Made by a program: the position numbers and the translations under genes. A stretch of DNA of 64,000 nucleotides, from contig NW_026111752.1 of assembly GCF_024679095.1 (NCBI RefSeq), positions 35,001-99,000 of the forward strand, given 5' to 3'. Source of the stretch: Eriocheir sinensis. Lineage: Eukaryota; Arthropoda; Malacostraca; Decapoda; Varunidae. The notes below the pieces were generated by a model that was not told the DNA's origin, did not search any database, and worked only from the letters and a program-made list of their open reading frames with translations. Position 1 is the stretch's first letter. The number at the start of each line of letters is the position of its first letter. This document shows, piece after piece, positions 45,881-56,739 of this stretch.

Positions 45881-47285
45881 TTAGTAATTGCGAGGACGCA
45901 GGTTATAGTCGTGTGGTGGAAAGATAGACAAATCATCGTCAGGCTGAGGCAAACAGGCGGTTCTCGCCGGTTCAACTAAAGTCGAATCAAGGATCTTAGG
46001 CTTGACGTCTGTCTTTTTGAGGCGATCACTATGCACAATTTCATATGAATTAAAAATGAAGTCATAAAGTTCAAATTTGTGACCACCTACTTGCCTATCT
46101 GGCGGGGCCCACGAATTTAGGGGAAAACTTGTATGTCTCTCTGGGACTCGAAGCATAACAAAGTCATCCACTTTCAAGGAAACAGGGGCGAAACGCTGAT
46201 GTTGCTGCAAGCTCATAGCCTCAGATGTAGCCTGTAGTCTCTCTCTGACGTTTTTATGAATATCTATGAAAACTTTGAGTTGAACCTTAGAATAATCATC
46301 TACATTATATACAGGTGAATGAGAACTACTAAGCAGGTCATATGGGAGTTTCTTCTCAACCCCCAAAATTATGTAGTGGGGAGATTGTCCCGCTGACTCA
46401 CAAACACGGCTGTTTATGCTTGCTGCAACATATGCTAGCCAGTCCGCCCAAGTATGCTGAAGTCCACTAACGACCGGGCGCAAGACATCTAAAATCTTCA
46501 TTTTAGCGCGTTCACCAAGGTTGTTGCTGGTTGGGTGATAATTGACTGTAAAACTTTGTGTAATGCCAAACTGTTTGCATATTTCTGCTAAAAGTTGATT
46601 TCGAAACTCGGTTCCATTATCACTTAACAACACCCTAGGTGTGGAGTATGGACAACTTAGATGAGTTATTAGGGGATGAGCAATGGACTTGGCAGATTTA
46701 TCTTTCACTGAGGCTAACACAACGTACCGCGACAAGTGATTTACACAAATCAAGAGATACTTAGAGTCCTGGTGGCTGGCGGGAAGCTGTAGCAAGTCAA
46801 TAGAAACTACATCCCAAGGCCGGTCAGGGGGCGGGTATTCTAGGACCGGCGCAGGCCTAGGCACCGTCCCTTTATGTTGGGCACACTTGACACTTTACAC
46901 ACTTAGCCACATGCGCGTCAATATCTACACGCATAGATGGCCAAAAATTGACCGCTCGGTCTCCTATTAATGTTAGTTCCCTCCCCGGGTGACCAGTGAT
47001 CACCGCGCTATGAACTAAGTTCAGCACCGCCGGTACATAACACTCCGGTATCACAAATTGTGCGACAGCCTCCTTTTTACGGGGCCAGTAGCGGCACAAG
47101 ACGTCGTCCTGTGACAAGAACAATAGTGAAAAAGACACAGGTAGTAGCGGGAGACTTGTTTCATCACCCGACTCCAGAGCGTAAATTACTTTACCCCAAA
47201 CGTCATGTCGACGCTGGGCTGCTGCTAAATCCTTTAGTGAAATTTTCAATTTCAGTTGGCGTTTCTGCCACTGAGCCAACAGGTA
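45881..47285 (-). pseudogene. element A integrase region
   Basis: The upstream part (47285-46872) has the H-H-C-C zinc-binding motif (HSAVITGHPG ... CVKCQVC) and ends at a stop in frame. After a frame change the core (46864-45881) reads VVSIDLLQLP (first Asp), VLLSDNGTEF (second Asp) and LGERAKMKIL (Glu), so the DDE triad is present. The C-terminal part continues to a DYNLRPRNY tail. About 330 codons of the core are open. The 5' junction with RNase H is interrupted by element B. Confidence 0.85.
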
Positions 47286-47289
47286 CGTT

Positions 47290-47906
47290 TGTTAACGACT
47301 TTAAGCGTCATTTTTAACGTGGTTAATGTAACGTGTTACGTTTAAGTTTAAGGCGCGAACTGCTGTCTCACGTCAGGTCCAGTGTACCGTTGCCTGCGTT
47401 CTCCAGTTGACTGAAGTGGTTGAGACAACACAATAGCCTTTTAGCTAAGTGATGTGTGGCCGAGCGGTAGCCGTTATAAGTTCACTTTAGGTCACTGTAG
47501 TTCTCTCTCAGGTTAATACAAATATCAAATGTATTTTAACTATATTAACAGTTGTACTACATAAGGTTTACAGTTTACGTGAGCGAGACGCACGAAATCA
47601 GAGACAGCCACACCGCTGCAGGGCGCGGGGCGGCAGAGCACCGCTCGCCTGCCCGTCACCCGTCTTCTCTCCCTTCTCCGCGTTGTTCGCCCGTTTTATT
47701 TGCTTGTAGTTCGTCCGGTAGGGTGTGGGTTCCGGTTGATGACTGTTGATGAAAGTCATCATTTGCTGATCCTAGTGTCAGTTCATCACAGCTTCCCACG
47801 GCCAAAAGCACGACGTGTTGTTAGACATCCTGTTGTGCGACACCGACCGGGTGTCGCCACATGTACAGTCATACATACACATGTACATTATAATATACAC
47901 ATTACA
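47290..47906 (-). repeat. LTR copy 3 (3' LTR of element B)
   Basis: 617 bp, TGTTAACG...CACATTACA on the plus strand. Much closer to LTR copy 1 at 15007-15636 than to the LTRs of element A (shared GAGACGCACGAAATCAGAGA block absent from copies 2 and 4). Confidence 0.85.
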
Positions 47907-49552
47907 TCGCTCGGTTCTCTAAAAGTCGCGACCTCGCGACTCACCCGACCTTTAAAAGCAGTGTACCTACCCATGTTACAGTCGCACAATGTGTACTAGT
48001 TAAACGAGGTCCTGTTATTGCATTAAAAAAATATATATATACAAGTTAGAGCCCGCCTAACGATACAGCATCGGGAAATGCCAATGATAATTAAAAATAA
48101 TCATGGAAGTAACAAGAAATGGGCAAAGTACATACAGGGCGAGGTAAACAGGGCTAGAGTCGTGGACATGGAAGCTCAGTACTATTCCGAGAAAACAAAA
48201 TAATAGCTCGAAAAATTATTTGCATGATACATCCTAGTAAAATTAAATTGACTAAACTGTCATTAGGATACATGGTAATGGAGCTATTTGGAATAGTAAA
48301 AAGAAAAAGGAACAATCCTTGAAGAAGATCTGCTACACACTGAACCTTCGAGTCACACCTGGGCACAAAACTGTCGCAGAGAAACACTCATCCGTTGCGT
48401 GACAATTAATTGCCAGTGTCGTTACCCTCGGCACGCCTTCGAGACGTAGAGTCTCCTAATAGTTACAATGTGATAACAAAGACAAGTCTGGAGAACCTTA
48501 GAAGCATCGGCAGTCAGCACCACTAACTCCTAATACTCCGTTTTACAGGTCTACAGTACTATAAAAGAAAATCCTGTCACTAAGCTGTGAAATCACTGTT
48601 GTAACAAATCTCACTTAAATATACAATTCCAGCATAATTGATTAAAGTAATTCCAGCATTAATAAACATCAAATGAAAAAGACAAATTTCCACCTATCCC
48701 TCGATCGTAACGAACGTGGATGACTGACATCTTTGACGCCAAAAATAATTCCCGTAACGGGTAACAGTGGTATGTCAAGTAAAGATAAGTAAGACTTGTC
48801 TGCTTACTTCCAAAGCTTACAGATATTCACATGCTGGTTACGATAAAAGTTAGGGACAGCATCTGCTCAAGTTAAGTTAAGTCTGTCAGTGCAGAGAAAA
48901 AGTATGTTTTAAGCAGAAGCACATGAGGTTCAAGGTTAAATTGTACCTATCCCTATGTTAGTCTACACCCTCGGTTATTACGGCTCCAATTAAATTAAGA
49001 AGACTGACTGCCTTGCATCAACTCAGCAATAAAAGAAAATAGTGGGTTAGAGTGAAAAGTATTACTCAAGCACTCCCCTTCTCGCATGAAAAAGATGCAG
49101 GCAAAAGCTTAGGAACCAAACATAAATTAGTAGATGCGAGGATGCAGGTTATAGCAGGTTATATATACACAAAGCAGCGTCAGGCTGAACCTCAAGCCGG
49201 CAATAGTCTTTGGAGACGATCACTATGCACCATTCTGTGCAAAAAAAAAATCGTAAAGCTCAAATTTCCAACCACCTATTTATCTGACTATTTCTGCCTA
49301 AACCACGGGTAAAAGAACACACCAAGGATTTTTTGATTACCGCTGGTGACACCCAAAAAGGTTTAGGTCAGAGGGTCGCGAAGGCCCCCCTCCCCGACGA
49401 ACGTGTCGACGGGAAACGAAGCTTCAAAAAGGACCCAAAATTACTTTAAATGCCATAAAAGTTGGCTGATAAAACCATGTAGGTTGCCAGTGGGGCTGTA
49501 GTAAAGGGATACTGCACTCCTTCGAAGAGGAACTTTAAGGACAATCATTACA
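47290..49552 (-). mobile_element. nested element B, internally deleted Gypsy-like element
   Basis: Inserted between RNase H and integrase of element A, with CGTT on both sides (47286-47289 and 49553-49556). On the minus strand it starts TGTAATGATT and ends GTTAACA. Contents: LTR copy 3 (47290-47906), a 3' UTR like that of element A (47907-49330), and a decayed protease remnant (49340-49490, matching 51675-51860). Only the first few bases look like a 5' LTR, so most of the 5' LTR, gag and pol are deleted. Confidence 0.75.
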
Positions 49553-51458
49553 CGTTTCTAGACAGTGAATCTGCGACGACATTCGCGCGACCAGGTAAAT
49601 ACATAAAGATTGGCCCAAATTCCTGGATGGTCAGGCGCCACCGTGCGAGTCAACCGGTAAGGTTTCTACCTTTGAAAAGCTCGGTGACTGGCGCATGGTC
49701 CGTAAAGACAGTGATAGGATAGCCAAGGATAATATCTCTAAAACGTTTAAGAGCCCAAACAACCGCTTGGGTTTCCTGATGGGTCACTGAATAGTTCGAC
49801 TCAGCCTGGTTTAAAGTACGACTTGCGTACGCAATAGCGCGATTTTTACCGCGAGTGTCCGGTTGCATCAAAACAGCACCAAGAGCTAGGGCTGAGGCAT
49901 CTGTATAAAGTGTAAAAGGGACGTTGTAGTCCGGGAATGCCAAGGCTGGAGCGTTGATTAACGCTGACTTCAAGTCTGTAAAACACTTGTGTTGTGGGGC
50001 ATTCCAATTTAAAGGTGTTGCGTTAGAGGCGAAGCAATTTTGGCAAAACCTTGTAAGAAAGGCCTATAGTAGCCGGACAACCCAAGGAAAGACCGAACGT
50101 TTTCGACGGTTTGGGGTTGCGAAAAACTCTTTATGGACGATATTTTATCGTCCATCGTGTGGATTACATCTCCATCAACAGTGTGGCCTAAAAATGTGAT
50201 TTTTGACTTCAAAAAATCACATTTAGTCAGCTTGGCCTGATGGCCAGCGTCTCTAAGTTTAAGCAGAACTGCTTCTAATTTAGCTAGGTGACTGTCGCCA
50301 TCCTTGCTACAGATGATTAAATCATCTAAATATGCGTAGACTTCTTTGCCTATCATGTCTGAGAACAATGTGTTGACAATCTTCTGAAAAGTAATGGGTG
50401 CGGTTTTGAGGGCGAATGGGATCCTTAACCATTCAAAATGACCGCTAGGGGTACTGAAGACTGTAATCTCTCTGGATTCAGCTGCCATAGGCACCTGCCA
50501 GTATCTACTTAAAAGGTCAAAACTACTGAAAATAATATTCCCTTGCCCCAGGGACATTAACAAGTCAACTAAAACGGGCAGAGGGTACCTATCATCCTCA
50601 GTCACCTCATTTACTTTAATAAAAACTGATGACTGGCCTGAAACTTCCGTCCTTTTTAGGGACTAGGAACAAGGGTGAGCTCCACGGAGATCGGGAATGC
50701 TGAATAACACCCTGGCCCAACATACCTTTAACCTGTTCATCTGCAATCTGCCTTTGACTGTGTGGAAGTCTGTATGCAGGAATGTACACCGTTTTGGTGT
50801 CGAGTTTAACCCTAATCGTGTGCTCTGTCATATCAGTCGCACCTAAAGGCAAACCGGGCAGGGCAATGCCATCACGATACTGATGTAAAAGCTTCAAAAG
50901 CGGGCCATTAAGCTCGGGATAATCGACCGCTTTAACTAAAGAATCGAAAGATGGGGCCTGACATGTCTTGTCGCCGGCGTCGGTTTGACCCACCGCGCCG
51001 ACACAAGTCCGCTTTAACTCTAAAGGTTCTGGCGACATCTGCCCGTCGAACGCTATTGCGCGATCTAGAAAGACTCCAGTGGCGTTAACCACTAAAGCTG
51101 CGGTCCTACTTCCCTCGCGTACCGTGTTAAGGGTGGACTCTATCGCTAGCGTGTTCACACGACTAGGCCCTTCTAGGCAGATGTCACAACCTACGGTGGC
51201 GTTCGCGACTGACACGGGGATGCGCATTGCGGTTCGTTGAGGGATTTCATGATTCCCTACGACTATCGCATTGACATTTTTCCATCCCCCGAAAACATCA
51301 GGTGGTGTTGGTGGTTTATCATGAAGTGAGGTGGTGCCCGCGTCATGCACCGGCACCGTGGAAAGAGTCGGAACGGTATGCACTACCGACTCAGGAGAAA
51401 CACTTTCCCGACCCTTGCTGGGTATTTCCTTTCTTTCCCAGGGAGAGGCGAGGCGCAC
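49553..51458 (-). pseudogene. element A reverse transcriptase and RNase H
   Basis: Reading leftward: RT entry with GVIQHSRSPWSSPL (about 50690), YPLPVLVDLL (50590), FSSFDLLSRYWQVP, FALKTAP, catalytic YAYLDDLI (about 50330), and LGLSGYYRPF (50060). RNase H begins with YTDASALALGAV (about 49915) and includes FTDHAPVTEL. A stop replaces Arg just after RNLTG (49648), and the frame then continues LARWRLTIQEF...ADSLSR to 49560, where element B begins. A frame break also lies near 50620. Confidence 0.85.
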
Positions 51459-51461
51459 AGG

Positions 51462-51920
51462 TTACTCCATGGCCTTGAAACATCTCCCTTGAAACCTTAC
51501 TGTATTACTATCTGAAAGTATTACCATGCGGTTAAACCTCAGTGACAACAACCCAAGAAGACCGTCAGACGGCAGTGAAAAGTTTGACGTCACGTAAAAA
51601 TCCAAACACATGACAGGGGTGTTTCGCCCCAAACTCACTGGCAAACACACCACCCCAAGGATGTTAAGCCTGTCTTTGGTGACACCGCAAAGGCTTAGGT
51701 CAGAGGGTCGTAGTTGGTAGCGGCCTTCCCGCGATGCGCGTTTTAAAGCTATGTACGTCTTTTCTGACAACACATTAACCGCAGCGCCGGTGTCGACCGC
51801 AAATGACGCTTGTAGCTGACCCAGCTTTACTTTAAGTGCCATAATTCCAGGCTGACTGCACGCGGCCACAACCGATTCAAACAAGCTACTATTTGTTGTC
51901 AGCTTGCACTGCAGTCTCAA
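51462..51920 (-). pseudogene. element A aspartic protease
   Basis: Minus-strand frame of about 150 codons with a retropepsin core: FAVDTGAAVNVLS (catalytic DTGA, about 51810), followed by beta-strand segments and GLLGLLSL (about 51555), matching the ILG/LLG-type motif. Cleaves the Gag-Pol polyprotein. The frame itself is open; the element as a whole is not. Confidence 0.75.
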
Positions 51921-51929
51921 TTTACTATG

Positions 51930-53102
51930 GCGCCCGGGTTGCTACCCTGGTTCGTTTTTTAGGGGGATGGGGGCTCGGCTTCCCCGACCCCTTCACGAAC
52001 TTTACTGCTCGCTATTTCTTCAACTTTAGCACAGAGAAACACTCCTCTGTTGTGTGACTACCAGTACCGTGGATACAACATGACTTGTCAGTGTTGTAGC
52101 CCTAGTCACGACTTTTTGAAGCGGCCGGGTTCTTCTGAGAAGCAGACTTACCTGACATCTGCAAGCCTCTCCTTTCCCTCTTTGCCCTGCGATCCCGCTG
52201 ACGTTTTATACAATAGTCAACCGTATGGCCGTCTCGCTGACAATAAGAACAGTGGCGTTTAGGCTTTTCGGTGGCCACCACCGATGAGGACGCGCTAATA
52301 TTAGCAGCTTTCTGTTCTACAAACGGCTACAGCGGGAACTGGCGCTCCGTCTTTCTCCTCAATTTTGGTCTTTAACAAAAGGACGAAATCGTGCAACTTG
52401 TCAGTGGGGCCGTAGGCTAGGGAGAAATAATTTTTTTCTTCGAAACTGGCCCTTTATGACAGCCATGTACATGAAAAATTCCAGAAATTTGATCACATTC
52501 GATAGAGACATATTCTCTCCCTCTGCCCAGCCACCAGCTCTCAAATATGAGCCCAAATCAGTAGACAACCGAAAGGCGTCCACTTGCCCGGCAAAAAGAC
52601 CTTTACTTTCCACAGCTGAACTCAAGCTGGTCACAGCTACATTTACGCCCTTGACGATTCCAGAAAATGTGACCGAAACTGGTCATAATCTTTGGTTTGT
52701 TGCGGTTTCATGAACGCGCTGGTGTACAAAAGAGCTGAAGCTTCTGTTCCCGGCTTTAATCTGGACCTAATGAAGGAGATTTTACCTCCCGGTTCTGACA
52801 CAAATGAATTATTCATAATATCCTCGTATTGTAGGATGAAGTCTCTCGCATTGTAATCCGGTTCATTGCCTGCGAAAGCTCTGACTGATGCCGTAGTCGG
52901 CAAAAGTCTAATGGTATTAGTAGCTATTGTGGATTGTTGGTTAGTTAAGATATTACCTTTTTTTACCATGCGGGTGGGAAGGAGGAGGAGGAGGAGGAGG
53001 AGGAGGAACTCTCTCATCTTCGTCGGTCTCTTCCGAATCCTTTACCAACTTCTGATATACCTCGGCCAAAGCTTCTAACTTCGGGTCAGGTTTCCCTGCC
53101 AT
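51930..53102 (-). pseudogene. element A Gag, frameshifted, with CCHC knuckle
   Basis: Start chosen at ATG 53102-53100 (MAGKPDPKLEALAE). After about 30 codons a (CTC)n run (52983-53004) encodes a proline or leucine tract depending on frame and marks the first frame break. A Gag-like helical region follows (AFAGNEPDYNARDFILQYED..., 52860-52643). Near 52255-52210 a C-X2-C-X4-H-X4-C zinc knuckle (CSYCQRDGHTVDYC) is readable. Gag coats the RNA and builds the particle. Several frame changes make it inactive. Confidence 0.65.
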
Positions 53103-53569
53103 TTAAAAAGAGGCATTAGTAAAATAAGGCTTCATGAGGAGGAATATGGTAAAAGGAAAAGTATTACCGCTAAACTGTACTAAAGGTAATGATCATTCAC
53201 CGCTAAGTGTGTGCTCACTCGCCCCAGGTTCTTCCAAAAGGCATTAAACAGAGGGAAAAGAATAATTAGTTAATATTTAGCATGATAAAATTACCTTCTC
53301 CACTTTGCAACAAAACACACACAAGAATGGAGAAAATATAATGAATGACTATACTTAAAATGCGTAGCAATGTTCACAATTCAGGAAAAAAATATTAAAC
53401 ATCCACCTACACTTGAATAAAATTCAACAGCCTAAGGGAAACTAGTTACGGCTCCACACGAAGACACACACAGCACGTATAAATCACCTGAAATGGCTAA
53501 ACAAGTGGTGTTAATTAAAATCGTATTAGTGTTGTGTCAGCTACATGCATGTGGATACCATTGAAAATG

Positions 53570-54049
53570 TTAAGACGGCACCCTTGGCACTCCTCCGTCC
53601 TCGGCTGGCTTGCCCGCATCCTTGGCTGGCTCGCCCGCGTCATTAGCTGGCTCGCCCGCGTCCTTGGCTGGCTCGCTCGCGTCCTTGGATGGCTTGCCCG
53701 TGTCCTTGGATGGCTTGGCCCGCGTCCTTGGCTGTCGGCCCTCGGGGCGGCCGTCGTCGTCGCCTGGCAGCGGGGATGAATGGGTGGGGGACCAACCACG
53801 CCCCTCCAAATGTCCGCCCTGTTCTGGCGAAGGTAAGCGCCTACCCACGACAGGCTGTGGCGTAGGCAGACAAGTGGGCATCTCGGAATTGGTAACGAGA
53901 CCCCTGGCAGCGGCGCGGTGTGGAGTCACGCGGGGCGGGATACTGCTCTCAGGTGCGGGTGTGTGCTGACTCGACTCACCGGGGCAGAAAAGGTTGCGGG
54001 CTGTGTCAGCGTTCTTGCACTCCCTTCTCTGTCTGCCCCTTACACACAC
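53570..54049 (-). CDS. leader ORF of element A with 7-residue repeats
   Basis: 159-codon minus-strand ORF between the primer site and gag. Arg/Pro-rich N-terminal part, then six or so repeats of a 7-residue unit like EPAKDAG encoded by a 21-bp minisatellite (about 53598-53735). No domain is recognised. It may be an extra upstream ORF, or an open frame produced by the minisatellite. Confidence 0.35.
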   Translation of the reverse strand: MCVRGRQRRECKNADTARNLFCPGESSQHTPAPESSIPPRVTPHRAAARGLVTNSEMPTCLPTPQPVVGRRLPSPEQGGHLEGRGWSPTHSSPLPGDDDGRPEGRQPRTRAKPSKDTGKPSKDASEPAKDAGEPANDAGEPAKDAGKPAEDGGVPRVPS

Positions 54050-54100
54050 TTGCTACTGTTAATATGTTTGAGAGAGAGTTATAACACTTCGGAGTTGTTC

Positions 54101-54118
54101 GTAACCACGCTGCCACCA
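54101..54118 (-). promoter_or_regulatory. primer-binding site of element A
   Basis: On the minus strand, TGGTGGCAGCGTGGTTAC lies four bases after the 5' LTR. The first 11 bases equal those of the tRNA-Leu-type site at 23064. Confidence 0.65.
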
Positions 54119-54122
54119 CTTT

Positions 54123-54348
54123 TGTTAGCCTTTTTATATTGTTAGTTTTTATAGTAACTGCGGGTAAGTGTTATGTTTTGTGATAAGGGCACGAACTGCT
54201 ATCTTTCGTCATGTCCGGTGTACCGTTGCCTGCTTTCTCCAGTTGATTGAAGTTGTTGAGATAACACAATAGCCCTTTAAGTTAAGTGATGTGGATTATG
54301 TTTTGGCCGAGCGGAGCCGTTAAGTTCACTTTGAGTTCACTTAATTTA

Positions 54349-54423
<75 letters not shown>

Positions 54424-54720
54424 ATATTAAGAAACGTGTTCACTTTTAACTATATTAGCAGTTTTACAGAATAATTACTGTTTTTGTGAGCAGTCGTACA
54501 CACACCCCGAGCAGTGATCTGCTCGTCACCGCCGCCCACTGTCTTCTGCCGGCTTCAGTCAGTCAGCAGGAATAATCCGGTGCCAAGGCTTGTCGAATCA
54601 GCACCGTTCCCACGGCAAGGAGCACCTCCGTAAGCACCACCCAGCACCTACGTGGTATTAAACATCATGTGCGCGGCATTGCCATGGTGTTGTGACGTAC
54701 ATTATATTATACACATTACA
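54123..54720 (-). repeat. 5' LTR of element A (LTR copy 4)
   Basis: 598 bp, TGTTAGCC...CACATTACA on the plus strand. Contains a (CT)n tract of about 70 bp (54352-54420). Confidence 0.85.
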
Positions 54721-55680
54721 AGCACATAGTGAACAAAAAGGTTTGGGTACTGAGAAAATTGAATCCCAGTAAATGCATAACATACATTAATTAAATCACA
54801 AGCAATATGATGAAACAACACCAATGGGAAATATATTACTAGAAGCGATTTATAAAACTAGAAAAAAACATGCTTCTCTTAATAATCTTCTCTAGAAATA
54901 CATAATATTGGATATTATTCAATTATCAATCATCTTTGCAACATACATAAGCATGATTATTTTTATTTTTTAAAACAAAAGAGCCGGATCAAGGGCAAAA
55001 AAAGTGTATGAAAAAAAAACTGCTACTTGCCTCTCCCACAATATAGAATAGTATAGAGTGGCCAAAAAAGAGGTCAATTTCGGGTGGAGAGGTGTCTTGA
55101 TACACTCTTATTGAAAGAGAAAGAGAGAAAGAGAAAATAAAAAGAGTCATAGGCATTCGGCGTGCGTCAGCAGCCAGCCAGCAGAGCGGCGTGTTGCCAG
55201 ATGGTGAAATTCGGTACCAGATTAACAAATCTGATGAAATTTCAGAGCTCCTGGTGAAAAGTAAATAAAGTTTGGAACCAGACAAAATCTGGTGAACTCT
55301 GGTGAAATTTCAGAGCTGCTGGTGAATAATAAATAAAATATGGTGAAATTTCACGTTTCCTGAGTCAACAGTGAAAATATGGAAATGGGAAGTGAATGAG
55401 AGTTTGAAATTGGCACTTGCTGCTAGAGTGATCTTGATCTTGAGTTGCGCTACTGCTGCTCTCTGGTGGGAAAACAGTTAAGTTACAAAATCAAAACAAA
55501 CAACGGTGGCTGACCGCTGGTGGACTGGTGCCTGGTGGCAGACTTTCTTCATCTGTGTTATCTAGCAGTGCACCTACAGGTACGCAGCTATACTCATAGG
55601 GTTGTGTGTGAATATAAGGCTTGTGTCATAACTCAACACCAAACCTAACCTAAATACCTTATCTCTAGATTTAAGAGCCA
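54721..55680. other. no recognised gene; short diverged repeats near 55230-55350
   Basis: AT-rich. The phrase GGTGAAATTTCAGAGCT-CTGGTGAA occurs near 55236 and 55301, with further GGTGAAATTTCA pieces to 55350. Confidence 0.4.
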
Positions 55681-56017
55681 TGGAGGGCGATGGGAAAAAG
55701 AATTTTCCTGGTTCACCAGTGTGTTATCTGTGGGTTCTGATCTTGCTTTCTGCAAGTTATGCCGCAAGACTTTGCAGACTCATCGAGGAACTTTGGGGAA
55801 ACATGAACAAGAAGACCAGCACATAAAAATTGTCAGTTCAGTGTCAGTTTCAAAAACAGAGAATGTTCCTAAAAAGTTGAAGCTGTCTCCAGAGTTTGAT
55901 GATGTGAAAAGGGCAGAAATTGAGTTATCCCTTACGATGTGCTGTCACTGTTCTATCCAAACAATAGATCACCTGGTTGAAGTCATCAAAAAGATATATA
56001 TATATATTGATAGGTAA
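55681..56017 (+). pseudogene. hAT-related zinc-finger exon
   Basis: The frame EFSWFTSV...AFCKLCRKTL...GTLGKHEQEDQH (about 55700-55825) is a BED/C2H2-type finger of hAT transposase-derived proteins, followed by the usual linker and a helix ...AEIELSLTMCCH...DHLVEVIKK. It ends in a (TA)n run and a stop. The ATG at 55680 is in another frame by one base. Only the N-terminal part is present; no hAT dimerisation domain follows. Confidence 0.6.
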
Positions 56018-56140
56018 TAATAATTAGCATTAACAGTGATAGGATGTGCCTCAACATAAGGTTTAAAACGAATTTAAAAGCTTGCCATAATCTAGTTCGT
56101 GAACGAAAATAGACGATGTAACGGTTCCCGCCATGGGACG

Positions 56141-56144
<4 letters not shown>

Positions 56145-56217
<73 letters not shown>

Positions 56218-56323
56218 CCACAGATTCATCCATCCAGCCAGCCAGCAAGACAGAGAGACAGACAGACAGACAGACAGAAGAATCAAGGCCCCCCCCTCCA
56301 GAATAACCGTTGTTACATGCCAT

Positions 56324-56404
<81 letters not shown>
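56145..56404. repeat. two (GA)n tracts and a (CAGA)n tract
   Basis: (GA)n at about 56145-56212 and 56327-56404, with CAGACAGACAGA at 56256-56278. The long RERERE and SLSLSL ORFs here are artefacts of these repeats. Confidence 0.95.
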
Positions 56405-56406
<2 letters not shown>

Positions 56407-56408
<2 letters not shown>

Positions 56409-56739
56409 CATGGTGGTTATGGGAATGTATGGTAGCGAGTTTGGAGTAGGTTTTGCGGGGTAGTCAGTAGTACGGCAGATGGTTACAAGGGGCTATGGTA
56501 GTTATGGCAGGGGTTTGGAATGGTAGAGGGGTCATGTTGGGTGTTGAACAGAAGGTATATGAGGGTCGTAAGTAGTGTGGGAGGGTTGAAAAGTGGCTGT
56601 GCTGATGAGAGGAGGTGTATAGCAGCGAGGGCTTCTGTAGTAATGGTGGAAGGAAGGAAGGAAGGAGGACAAGACAAAGAGGAAGAAAAGGAGGAGGGAG
56701 AGGAAGAAGGTGGACCACAGAATTGCCACGCGTACTGCC
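56407..56739 (-). repeat. dispersed repeat R, minus-strand copy, left part
   Basis: Reverse complement of 33740-34140, sharing the (GAAG)n-type core and the flanking (GA)n. Interrupted at 56740 by the foldback element; homology resumes at 57584. Confidence 0.85.

Larger units (their letters stand above)
43664..54720 (-). mobile_element. Gypsy-like LTR element A, minus strand, with nested insertions
   Basis: Reading leftward: 5' LTR (54720-54123), primer site (54118-54101), leader ORF with 7-residue repeats, gag (from 53102), protease (51920-51462), RT (about 51000-50009), RNase H (49973-49553), nested element B (49552-47290), zinc-binding and integrase region (47285-45881), long 3' UTR containing a nested solo LTR, and a truncated 3' LTR (44192-43664). 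The two outer LTRs share subfamily-specific sequence and an internal (CT)n tract. Coding regions carry several frame breaks and at least one stop. Confidence 0.85.

Noticed and set aside
56063..56449. RERE and SLSL ORFs
   Set aside because: Pure (GA)n translation.
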